The notes below the pieces were generated by a model. It was not told the DNA's origin. It worked only from the letters and a program-made list of their open reading frames with translations, and ran no database searches. A program made the translations under genes and the position numbers. From NCBI GenBank assembly GCA_945861175.1, contig CAMATR010000063.1, positions 1-7,822 on the forward strand: a stretch of 7,822 bases of DNA, given 5' to 3'. This document shows, one piece after another, positions 1-6,124 of this stretch. Every line of letters begins with the position of its first letter. The stretch's first letter is position 1. This DNA is from Chitinophaga pinensis (GTDB lineage: Bacteria; Bacteroidota; Bacteroidia; Flavobacteriales_D; Crocinitomicaceae).

Positions 1-321
1 GAGGTGATGCATTATAAACTGCCCGTTCTTGGTTTCAGAATTGGCGATTTTACCTACATTACAGATGCAAAAACGGTCTCTTCAAAAGAATTGGAGAAAG
101 TGAAAGGAACAAAAATATTAATTGTGAATGCCCTGCATCGATCTGAACACATTTCTCACTTTAATTTGGATGAAGCCCTTGCTTTTATTGACCAGATAAA
201 TCCTGAAAAGGCTTATTTGACTCATATTTCGCATTTGTTTGGCCGTCATTCCGAAGTTGAAAATATTTTACCACCAAATGTTTTTCTAGCATTTGATGGC
301 TTGAAATTCAATGCTTCTTAA
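1..321 (+). CDS. Metallo-beta-lactamase-fold metal-dependent hydrolase, C-terminal part (PhnP-like)
   Basis: The reading frame is open from base 1 to a TAA stop and encodes 106 residues. The gene starts left of the window; the GTG and ATG codons at bases 4-9 are internal. The fragment resembles the last third of Bacteroidota MBL-fold hydrolases related to PhnP (phosphoribosyl cyclic phosphodiesterase). It shows a strand ending in YITDAK (Asp22, the likely bridging metal ligand), the segment NALHRSEHISHF (residues 43-54), and TH-I-SH (His75, the likely last metal ligand), followed by a short C-terminal strand. The expected HxHxDH motif would lie in the missing part and cannot be checked. The family is cytoplasmic and uses two metal ions, but the substrate here is unknown. 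The gene converges on the minus-strand gene ending at 368, with a 46-base gap. I am confident of the fold and not of the reaction. Confidence 0.8.
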   Translation, partial: EVMHYKLPVLGFRIGDFTYITDAKTVSSKELEKVKGTKILIVNALHRSEHISHFNLDEALAFIDQINPEKAYLTHISHLFGRHSEVENILPPNVFLAFDGLKFNAS

Positions 322-341
322 ATAAACAAGTTGAAATATTG

Positions 342-359
342 ATTTTATTCGATTAAAAT
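342..359. terminator. Weak AT-rich inverted repeat between convergent genes
   Basis: ATTTTA (342-347) and TAAAAT (354-359) are inverted repeats around the centre TTCGAT. The element sits between two converging stop codons, where a bidirectional terminator would be expected. The stem contains only A-T pairs except for the central CG, so it would be weak. The call rests mainly on position. Confidence 0.2.
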
Positions 360-367
360 AGAATTAC

Positions 368-1228
368 TTACGGCTTGGCCTTTATACCAATCACGTTGGG
401 TAAGCGCCAAAAAGTTTGATTCTCATCTGTTGGATAGGTAATCGAAACATAACTCCCCAATTTTTCAATAACAGTTTCACCAATACATACATAAAGGCTT
501 GTTTCTGGTCCTCCCTCAAGATAAATGGCATTCTTCAGTTCGAAGGGGAAATCCATAATAAAACTGATCATTTGATTATGGGTATATGGTGAGCGGCTAA
601 ATATATAATAGAGATTATTTTGAGCATCCAATGCTGCCACCAGCATGCTGCAAGATTGATTTCGTTTGTTCCATCCTAATGGTTGTCCATTGCAATCTAT
701 CATTCGCATACCTTGTGCATAAGTATGATAACGGTTATTGACTTGTTCCCAAGATTCACATTGTAAATCGAGAATATTTATAGCTTCCTTGGTTGAATCT
801 TTTGGATGCATTGCGATCATGGATTTGTAGGCAGGATTGAATTTATTGTTGTTATAGTGATTAAACGTTTTCATATAGCCCCGATTAATCAAACCATTAG
901 AGAGTTCATACATTCCAGCATTCATTACTACATTTAAAGCAAATGTATCAGCCCATTCACAAACTGTCTTTTTTTTAAGGTATTCAGTCGCTGTATACAA
1001 TTGAAAATCGAAATATTTTGGTTCAATTTTTAATATGGTAATTTTTGAATCCCCAAGTATGGATCTCTTTGGCGCATCTGTTTCAATTATATTTATTCCT
1101 TTGGCGATATATTTCCAGGTATAATTTGGCTGCAAAGGAGGGAGAGTATCCAAAGAATCGGGAAATGTCTGAGAGAATCCGAAATTACTGAATAGTATAA
1201 TAAATAGGGTAAAAAGTTTATAATGCAT
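368..1228 (-). CDS. Secreted phosphodiester glycosidase family protein (NAGPA/DUF2233)
   Basis: This 286-residue protein starts at the ATG at 1228. That start gives a clean signal peptide (residues 1-20, MHYKLF then a hydrophobic core ending GFSQ) and no lipobox, so the product is probably periplasmic or secreted. A longer frame from a GTG at 1354 would bury the signal and overlap the upstream gene by 137 bases, so I rejected it. The rest matches the NAGPA/DUF2233 fold: NAGMY (103-107) followed by NGLINRGYMK, AQGMRMID (171-178), a QSCSMLV strand (191-197), and YLEGGPETSLY (236-246). That last segment corresponds to the family's glycine-rich DGG motif, here with Glu in place of Asp. Members include the human lysosomal uncovering enzyme, which removes GlcNAc from a phosphodiester; the bacterial substrates are mostly unknown. 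The start overlaps the end of the lysozyme-like gene by 11 bases, so the two are probably co-transcribed and coupled. Confidence 0.8.
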   Translation of the reverse strand: MHYKLFTLFIILFSNFGFSQTFPDSLDTLPPLQPNYTWKYIAKGINIIETDAPKRSILGDSKITILKIEPKYFDFQLYTATEYLKKKTVCEWADTFALNVVMNAGMYELSNGLINRGYMKTFNHYNNNKFNPAYKSMIAMHPKDSTKEAINILDLQCESWEQVNNRYHTYAQGMRMIDCNGQPLGWNKRNQSCSMLVAALDAQNNLYYIFSRSPYTHNQMISFIMDFPFELKNAIYLEGGPETSLYVCIGETVIEKLGSYVSITYPTDENQTFWRLPNVIGIKAKP

Positions 1229-2339
1229 GTTCTTTCCAATCGAATTTATGCGTTTTAAACGGAAATAAATCATACAATTCACCGCTGTAATAAAATTGAT
1301 AGCCAATTGCACCAAAAGAGTATGGCTTCTGATTAATATTGATAGTAGACCCACCTACTTTAGGATTTTGTTTTGGTTCAGATTGTGGAAAACCGACATT
1401 GAATAAAGTTACAAGGATTTCTGGACGATGATCGATAGGGAATCCGGCTTTTTCCCACTGAATTTTTACTTGTTTCATAAATAACGCAGCATACATATAT
1501 GAATAGTAATGATTTTTAAATGAAGTCAAACGTGATATTCGCTGACCACTTGTATCCGCGCCGCTAAAATCCAACAGATGCTCATATTTTTTACCAAGGT
1601 AATACTCACTAGATTTGTCCTTCAAGTTGTGTTCAATATCCTTAGCCGTTTGTTCCTTAATACCGGTAACACCAAAAGAAAATTGCGATTCAACAGAAAG
1701 TATTTTAAGTGGACCAATCCATTTTTTATAAGCTTCGCGGCCTGAATTAAACAATCGAATCTGCTCACCGACCAAACAAGCCACAATAAGTCTCGCTTCA
1801 ACGCCTGTTTGATTTGCGACAGAATCTATTAACTTTTTATCTTTAGAAACCGCAATTTTAAATGTTTGCCATTCTGCAATATTCATCCATTCGAATGCGC
1901 TCTCATGCCTAATTTTATTCGGATTGATTTTACTCTTTTGCAGATATCTCAAATCATTTTGGTATTTTAAATCATCCATGAGTTCAATATCAACTGCATC
2001 AAGCATTCTAAGAACTTCTGTTTGATTATGGTTTTTCTGATAGGCATGCAGAACATGTTGTGCATTTTTAGGATAATGCTTGTTAAGGATAAGAATCCTC
2101 TCTAAGGCTTCATAATCATCAAAAATAACCATCGTTGTATCCTTTTTAAAGGATTGGTCATACTTGTCTTTTATTTCATCGAAATACCTGTTGTTTTGAT
2201 CTATGATACCACTATCATTAGTCAGTTTTAATTTTATAGCAACATAACTAGCAGAAAGAAAAAAACCGATTAGGGCAAAAATTGTAAGTAGTGTGAAGAA
2301 TGGAAATCTGAACCACTTGCTAGCTAAAATACGTTTCAC
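1218..2339 (-). CDS. Membrane-anchored protein with a probable lysozyme-like domain
   Basis: This is a 373-residue protein. The start is GTG at 2339, because an in-frame stop lies nine codons upstream with no ATG between, and the next ATG (residue 70) would lose the membrane segment. Residues 1-11 are basic, 12-36 form one transmembrane helix, and the rest should be periplasmic. I do not recognise a named family. The second half resembles lysozyme-like (transglycosylase-type) domains. Helix VACLVGEQIRLF (187-198) carries Glu192 as a candidate catalytic acid. SFGVTGIKEQTAKDIE (221-236) resembles the G-x-x-G-I-x-x-x-T-A stretch that follows the catalytic helix in such enzymes. PEILVTLFNVGFP (307-319) resembles their late helix with a conserved Asn. 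Residues 45-150 are helical and of unknown role. If the fold is right, the protein would act on peptidoglycan, but activity is inferred. It heads an operon with the phosphodiester glycosidase-like gene. Confidence 0.5.
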   Translation of the reverse strand: MKRILASKWFRFPFFTLLTIFALIGFFLSASYVAIKLKLTNDSGIIDQNNRYFDEIKDKYDQSFKKDTTMVIFDDYEALERILILNKHYPKNAQHVLHAYQKNHNQTEVLRMLDAVDIELMDDLKYQNDLRYLQKSKINPNKIRHESAFEWMNIAEWQTFKIAVSKDKKLIDSVANQTGVEARLIVACLVGEQIRLFNSGREAYKKWIGPLKILSVESQFSFGVTGIKEQTAKDIEHNLKDKSSEYYLGKKYEHLLDFSGADTSGQRISRLTSFKNHYYSYMYAALFMKQVKIQWEKAGFPIDHRPEILVTLFNVGFPQSEPKQNPKVGGSTININQKPYSFGAIGYQFYYSGELYDLFPFKTHKFDWKEHAL

Positions 2340-2380
2340 GTTGAATAAAATTGTTGTACGAAATTAGACAAACGTTTCAT
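2336..2380 (-). other. Possible 14-codon leader ORF upstream of the lysozyme-like gene
   Basis: On the minus strand an ATG at 2380 opens the frame MKRLSNFVQQFYST and stops at a TGA (2338-2336). That stop overlaps the GTG start of the lysozyme-like gene as GTGA, a typical arrangement for translational coupling. The first codons (ATG AAA CGT) repeat the start of the main gene (GTG AAA CGT), sharing the 8-mer TGAAACGT. There is no Shine-Dalgarno sequence. If the weak -7 box at 2359-2366 is real, the ORF would not be transcribed from it. This could be chance. Confidence 0.2.
2359..2366 (-). promoter_or_regulatory. Weak -7 promoter box for the lysozyme-like gene
   Basis: Read on the minus strand, the box is TAATTTCG, one mismatch from the Bacteroidota consensus TAnnTTTG. 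It lies 19 bases before the GTG start, close to the distance seen at the two other promoters in this window. No clear -33 element (TTTG) is visible at the usual spacing, so the call is tentative. Confidence 0.25.
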
Positions 2381-2420
2381 AATGGAGAAGGTTACGACTT
2401 TGATTTCTTGAATTCATCTT

Positions 2421-2451
2421 TTTCAGTGTATAATTTATTATTTTATCTTTG
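2421..2451 (+). promoter_or_regulatory. fabI promoter, Bacteroidota type (-33/-7)
   Basis: TATCTTTG at 2444-2451 is an exact match to the -7 consensus TAnnTTTG. TTTC at 2421-2424, a 3-of-4 match to the -33 TTTG, lies 19 bases upstream, which is the usual spacing. Only 17 bases separate the -7 box from the ATG, so the mRNA leader would be about 10-12 bases long. The leader has no Shine-Dalgarno sequence. Confidence 0.7.
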
Positions 2452-2468
2452 TCGCAAAGAATTTTGAA

Positions 2469-3281
2469 ATGGCGAATAATTTATTGAAAGGAAAAAAGGG
2501 TATTATCTTCGGTGCACTGAATAGTCAGTCTATCGCATGGCACGTTGCCGAGAAAGCACACGAGCAAGGAGCAGAGTTTGTTTTGACAAATGCACCAATT
2601 GCAATGCGAATGGGAGAAATCAACGAACTAGCTAAAAAAACTGGTTCTAAAATCATCCCTGCAGATGCTACGAGTATTGAAGATCTTGAAAAATTGATTG
2701 CAGAATCAATGGAGATTTTGGGTGGTAAACTTGATTTCATCTTGCACTCAATTGGTATGTCTGTCAATGTTCGCAAAGGAAATCACTACACAAGTGAAAA
2801 CTATGATTACACAATGAAAGGATTGGATGTTTCGGCATTATCTTTTCATAAAGTGATGCAAACATCCATGAAATTGGATGCCATGAACGAATGGGGTTCA
2901 ATTGTAGCTTTGACTTATATTGCAGCACAGCGCGTATTCCCTGATTACAATGACATGGCAGATAATAAGGCTTATCTAGAATCAATTGCAAGAAGTTTCG
3001 GATACCATTATGGTGTTGAGAAAAAAGTGCGTGTGAATACCATTTCACAATCACCAACCATGACAACTGCAGGAAGTGGGGTGAAAGGGTTCTCTGAATT
3101 TATTTCATTCTCTGATAAAATGTCACCGCTTGGAAATGCTGATGCAAATGCTTGCGCAGATTACTGTATTTCATTGTTCTCAGATTTGACAAGATACGTT
3201 ACAATGCAAAATCTTTTCCATGATGGAGGTTTCTCAAATACAGGAGTTACAACAGAAGTTATAGAACAATTCGGAAAATAA
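2469..3281 (+). CDS. fabI: Enoyl-[acyl-carrier-protein] reductase FabI
   Basis: This 270-residue short-chain dehydrogenase/reductase has the usual FabI length. FabI carries out the last step of each type II fatty-acid elongation cycle in the cytoplasm, reducing trans-2-enoyl-ACP to acyl-ACP with NADH. Visible motifs are the divergent nucleotide-binding loop GALNSQSIAW (15-24), DAT (66-68), HSIG (93-96), and the catalytic pair Tyr160 and Lys167 spaced Y-x6-K, with the second FabI tyrosine, Tyr150, ten residues earlier. The segment after the active site reads TISQSPTMTTAGSGVKGF (191-208). It matches the E. coli substrate-loop region in layout but has SP where E. coli has GP. The C-terminus contains LFHDGGFSNTGV. 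The gene is monocistronic, with its own promoter and a strong terminator 22 bases after the stop, and diverges from the lysozyme-like gene. FabI is the target class of triclosan and isoniazid-type inhibitors; susceptibility cannot be read from this sequence. Confidence 0.97.
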   Translation: MANNLLKGKKGIIFGALNSQSIAWHVAEKAHEQGAEFVLTNAPIAMRMGEINELAKKTGSKIIPADATSIEDLEKLIAESMEILGGKLDFILHSIGMSVNVRKGNHYTSENYDYTMKGLDVSALSFHKVMQTSMKLDAMNEWGSIVALTYIAAQRVFPDYNDMADNKAYLESIARSFGYHYGVEKKVRVNTISQSPTMTTAGSGVKGFSEFISFSDKMSPLGNADANACADYCISLFSDLTRYVTMQNLFHDGGFSNTGVTTEVIEQFGK

Positions 3282-3303
3282 TTTTCGAATCAAATTATAG
3301 AAT

Positions 3304-3329
3304 AAACCGCGGTTCGCCGCGGTTTTTTT
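3304..3329 (+). terminator. Intrinsic terminator of fabI
   Basis: AAACCGCGG (3304-3312) and CCGCGGTTT (3317-3325) form a perfect 9-bp stem around a TTCG loop, with a T-run at 3323-3329. It begins 22 bases after the fabI stop. On the opposite strand the stem is the same and is followed by only a short T-rich run, so it might also weakly stop read-through from the peptidase gene on the minus strand. Confidence 0.93.
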
Positions 3330-3574
3330 GCTTATTACTTTTCCAATCTTCCTTGCCTAACTTGCATTGGGAAACTGACCACCAGGAAATATAAATTCTA
3401 TCAAGAATATCATAGTAATGATGATGTAATTAGTGGATATTTTATATTCCTCGGGTAATAATTATTGCAGATAGGGTTAATCTTACAAGATTTCATACTA
3501 GTTCAAACTGGAGGATTGCATTAGTTAAAATACACTGGTGGTTGGATAACTTTCAGACGAATAGGAGAGGAGAG
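3330..3574. other. Intergenic spacer with no recognisable gene
   Basis: This stretch separates the convergent fabI and M14 peptidase genes. I see no ORF with a plausible start, no tRNA-like structure and no insertion-sequence ends. A frame without stops runs for about 40 codons on the plus strand after the fabI terminator but has no ATG. A small inverted repeat, AATCTT/AAGATT at 3479-3492 with a 2-base centre, is the only local structure. No T-rich intrinsic terminator for the peptidase gene is evident here. Confidence 0.6.
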
Positions 3575-6043
3575 CTAGTTGTTTGCAAAGAATAACGCAT
3601 TTGCAAAGAATAACTTCCCATTTTCCCAAAATCCTCTGAACAACGGATTATCAATCATGTAGATAACACATCCTTCCCCTATATTTTCTTGACCAAAAAT
3701 CAGTGATTTCGATTGATTAGGAAGTGCTGAGCTGCCAGCAAAACCATTCAGGGGTTTCGCATTGTCTTCTAAATAAACCACGTTTGATCCGTTTTCAAGC
3801 CATTCATAAGCATCACTGCTCAATTTCAAGCTAAAATAACTATCGCCATAACCAAATGCCAGAGGATTTGACTCTTCAACTTTGCATTTAAAAATAGCTC
3901 CTGTTATAGTGCTTTTAATCATTTCACGCTCTCTTGCAGTATATTGAATGTGAGAGTGCTCGTCTTTTTGTTGTGTGGTTGAATCTTTTTCATCTTCTTG
4001 TTTTTCAGATGATTTCGATTTTAATTGATAGCCTTCTTTTCCTGCAAAAATATTTACTGAAGAGCCTATAGCTATAATTTTACCGCCATTTCTAATCCAT
4101 TTGTTCAGTGAATTTTCCGCATCGTTATCATTGAGGCCAGAATACCAACCTTCAGGTACGATAAGAACATCAAATTTATTTAAAGTACTTTCCGTTAGGT
4201 TTTCTTGTTTAACGCGTGAAATTGGATAATCTAAATTATTATCAAAAAAATGCCAAATTTCTCCGGCACTCAAAGATGAAGCCTCTTCGTCGAAAACAAC
4301 AGCTATATTAACTTTTGAAACCATTTTCACACTTGAAGACCCAAAGTCATTTCCTTTTTCTACAAGACCAGTGGTTGTCGAATACAGTTGAATTCCAAAA
4401 TCATTAGCAATTTGTATTACTTGGGTATTAAAATTAGTTGTATTGTCACCTTTTGCTATTATCAAAGTGCCCCTTTCCCAGTTTTTTCCATTTAATGTGA
4501 AAGGATTTTCTGAATAACGAACTTTAATATTTGCTTTTATTAAAGTAGATAGAAAACGTGCATCTTGCATGCTATTCCAATCGGCGATGTACGCATACAC
4601 ATCCTTTCCTAAATCATTTTTAGGGCTTTCTGTAATAACATTTTTATAGTTCACGATTGATTCGCTCGCTAGGGCTTCTAGACCATAGGCATAGGGTAAA
4701 TTCCAGGCAGTAATATCATAAGTGAGTGAGTCTGTCAATTTCGTTTTTGGTTCAAATAAAACATTGACTAAAGTTCCTTTGACTTGGTTTGTATTGATTA
4801 CAAGGTGTTTATCTGTGGCTCTTAGGCTTCCCAATCCATTGGAGGAATAGAGAAAGCCTTTAGCATTAGTATTTGTTCCAAATCCATATTGAATCTTGTG
4901 AGCATCCAACAATTTCCGCAAGGCCTTTAAATTATCGGCATTGCCTCCCACGACATAACTTTTATACTTGTGGTTTTTGTTTTTACTGAAATCTTGAAAT
5001 TCTATGATAAGCTCACTCGTATTTGAAGAGGCATATTCAACAGTCGATAATCCAGCAACATGGTGATGTAAAGCCCTTTTTGCCAGCGTTATAGTATCAT
5101 TTTCACGATTTATAACGGCCAAGCCTGCTCGGCCACTTCCACCTTGTTCATAGGTCATTCCAATAGCACCAGAATAGGTTGGATAGGTATCGCCATAACT
5201 TGGGTATAGTAAATCGAAGATTTCTTTAGTAAAATAAAACCAGCCGTTTTTATCGAAGTATTTCGCATTATTTTTGCCAATTCCTTTTTGAAATTCACGC
5301 TGCCAATTTGAGATTCCTTCATGAAAAGGTTCTGCTGCTGGTGCAAAATAATATGGTTCATTCATTCCTTGTTCATGGAAATCAACATGCACATGGGGTA
5401 ACCAGAGGTTATATAAGGCTATGCGGTACTGAGTCTCTTTTTGAGTAACCCATGCCCAATCGCGGTTGAGGTCAAACAAATAATGATTTGGACGTCCAGA
5501 AGGCCATTCTTCTTGGTGTTCGTTTGCATCTACTATGAGATCGGCAGTTTGACCTTTATTTTCATTGTACCAATTCACATACCGATCTCTGCCATCAGGA
5601 TTAATGCATGGATCTATAATTACGACAGTGTTTTTGAGTAGATCTTGCTGAGTTGTAATTAATTCATAGGCTGTAAGCATCGCAGCTTCTGTGCAAGCAC
5701 TTTCGTTTCCGTGAACGTTGTAGCTTAACCAAACAATAGAAATTGATTCATTCCCAGCGAGAGATGCATGATCTGTTTTTATTTTTTCGAGGCGCTGAAT
5801 ATTTTCAGGTGTAGAGATGAAAGTGGCTATTAATTCCCTATTTTCATTTGTAGTGCCGTATTGAACTACTTGGATTCTATCACTTGCATTCTTGGCTAAT
5901 TGATTGAAGTATGCGACTACTTGATGGTGACTAGTAAAATTTGTCCCGATTTCATAACCTAGAAATTCGCTAGGGGAGAGTGGTTTTTGTGCAAGCGAGA
6001 AGAGAGCCGTAAATGCAGTAAGAACAAGTAAAACTGATTTCAT
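3575..6043 (-). CDS. Secreted M14-family zinc carboxypeptidase with C-terminal GATase-like domain
   Basis: This 822-residue protein starts at ATG 6043. Residues 1-19 form a signal peptide ending SLAQ, so it acts outside the cytoplasm. The peptidase domain spans about 25-335 and has the full M14 set: zinc ligands His111 and Glu114 in YNVHGNES, NPDGRDRY (148-155), DLNRDW (191-196, Arg194), the third zinc ligand His223 in VDFHEQG, and the general base Glu299 in MTYEQGG. It should therefore be an active metallopeptidase; the substrate is unknown. Residues 340-575 are of unknown fold. Residues 577-665 resemble a class I glutamine-amidotransferase-like Rossmann domain (FDVLIVPEGWY, GGKIIAIGSS) with Ser where the nucleophilic Cys would be, so it is likely a non-catalytic or structural domain. 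A charged Lys/Glu/Asp/Ser-rich loop follows (674-696). No sorting domain is visible at the C-terminus. The gene lies 81 bases after ftsK and has its own -7 box. Confidence 0.92.
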   Translation of the reverse strand: MKSVLLVLTAFTALFSLAQKPLSPSEFLGYEIGTNFTSHHQVVAYFNQLAKNASDRIQVVQYGTTNENRELIATFISTPENIQRLEKIKTDHASLAGNESISIVWLSYNVHGNESACTEAAMLTAYELITTQQDLLKNTVVIIDPCINPDGRDRYVNWYNENKGQTADLIVDANEHQEEWPSGRPNHYLFDLNRDWAWVTQKETQYRIALYNLWLPHVHVDFHEQGMNEPYYFAPAAEPFHEGISNWQREFQKGIGKNNAKYFDKNGWFYFTKEIFDLLYPSYGDTYPTYSGAIGMTYEQGGSGRAGLAVINRENDTITLAKRALHHHVAGLSTVEYASSNTSELIIEFQDFSKNKNHKYKSYVVGGNADNLKALRKLLDAHKIQYGFGTNTNAKGFLYSSNGLGSLRATDKHLVINTNQVKGTLVNVLFEPKTKLTDSLTYDITAWNLPYAYGLEALASESIVNYKNVITESPKNDLGKDVYAYIADWNSMQDARFLSTLIKANIKVRYSENPFTLNGKNWERGTLIIAKGDNTTNFNTQVIQIANDFGIQLYSTTTGLVEKGNDFGSSSVKMVSKVNIAVVFDEEASSLSAGEIWHFFDNNLDYPISRVKQENLTESTLNKFDVLIVPEGWYSGLNDNDAENSLNKWIRNGGKIIAIGSSVNIFAGKEGYQLKSKSSEKQEDEKDSTTQQKDEHSHIQYTAREREMIKSTITGAIFKCKVEESNPLAFGYGDSYFSLKLSSDAYEWLENGSNVVYLEDNAKPLNGFAGSSALPNQSKSLIFGQENIGEGCVIYMIDNPLFRGFWENGKLFFANALFFANN
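3582..3614. repeat. Tandem 15-base repeat with 18-base period at the 3' end of the peptidase gene
   Basis: TTTGCAAAGAATAAC occurs at 3582-3596 and exactly again at 3600-3614, separated by GCA. The 18-base period equals six codons, and it encodes the doubled C-terminal sequence LFFANA-LFFANN. It could be a small in-frame duplication, or a family motif that happens to repeat. Confidence 0.75.
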
Positions 6044-6056
6044 AAATCTAAAGTTG

Positions 6057-6091
6057 ATAAACTCAAAGCTAATGATAAGTTTTGAGTTTAT
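6057..6091. repeat. Long inverted repeat in the ftsK-peptidase gap
   Basis: Bases 6057-6067 (ATAAACTCAAA) and 6081-6091 (TTTGAGTTTAT) are perfect 11-bp inverted repeats. Three further pairs inside (one G-T) leave a 7-base loop. The repeat lies after the ftsK stop and before the peptidase start on the minus strand. It could be a weak ftsK terminator or an operator; no long T-run follows on that strand. The 8-mer TGAGTTTA in the right arm (6083-6090) recurs directly at 6107-6114. Confidence 0.6.
6064..6071 (-). promoter_or_regulatory. -7 promoter box for the M14 peptidase gene
   Basis: Read on the minus strand the box is TAGCTTTG, an exact match to TAnnTTTG, 20 bases before the ATG. It lies within the 3' side of the long inverted repeat, so any protein bound there could block transcription. 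No TTTG is seen 19 bases upstream (the sequence there is AGTA), so only half of the promoter is supported. Confidence 0.45.
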
Positions 6092-6124
6092 ACTTTTCGA
6101 GCATTGTGAGTTTAAGAATTCGAA

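Noticed and set aside
1229..1354. Longer N-terminus for the phosphodiester glycosidase-like protein, from the GTG at 1354
   Set aside because: It would overlap the upstream gene by 137 bases and put a clear signal peptide inside the protein; the ATG at 1228 explains the sequence better.
2525..3066. Minus-strand ORFs of 83 and 100 codons inside fabI
   Set aside because: They lie opposite a well-supported fabI gene, have no recognisable domains and no start signals, and are shadows of its codon use.
3337..3462. Open plus-strand frame after the fabI terminator as a small gene or gene remnant
   Set aside because: It has no ATG and no recognisable protein similarity, and it follows a strong terminator.
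3378..3542. 8-bp inverted repeat ACCACCAG (3378-3385) / CTGGTGGT (3535-3542) as possible ends of a small mobile element
   Set aside because: It is short, the flanks do not match beyond 8 bases, no target-site duplication is seen and there is no gene inside; chance is sufficient.
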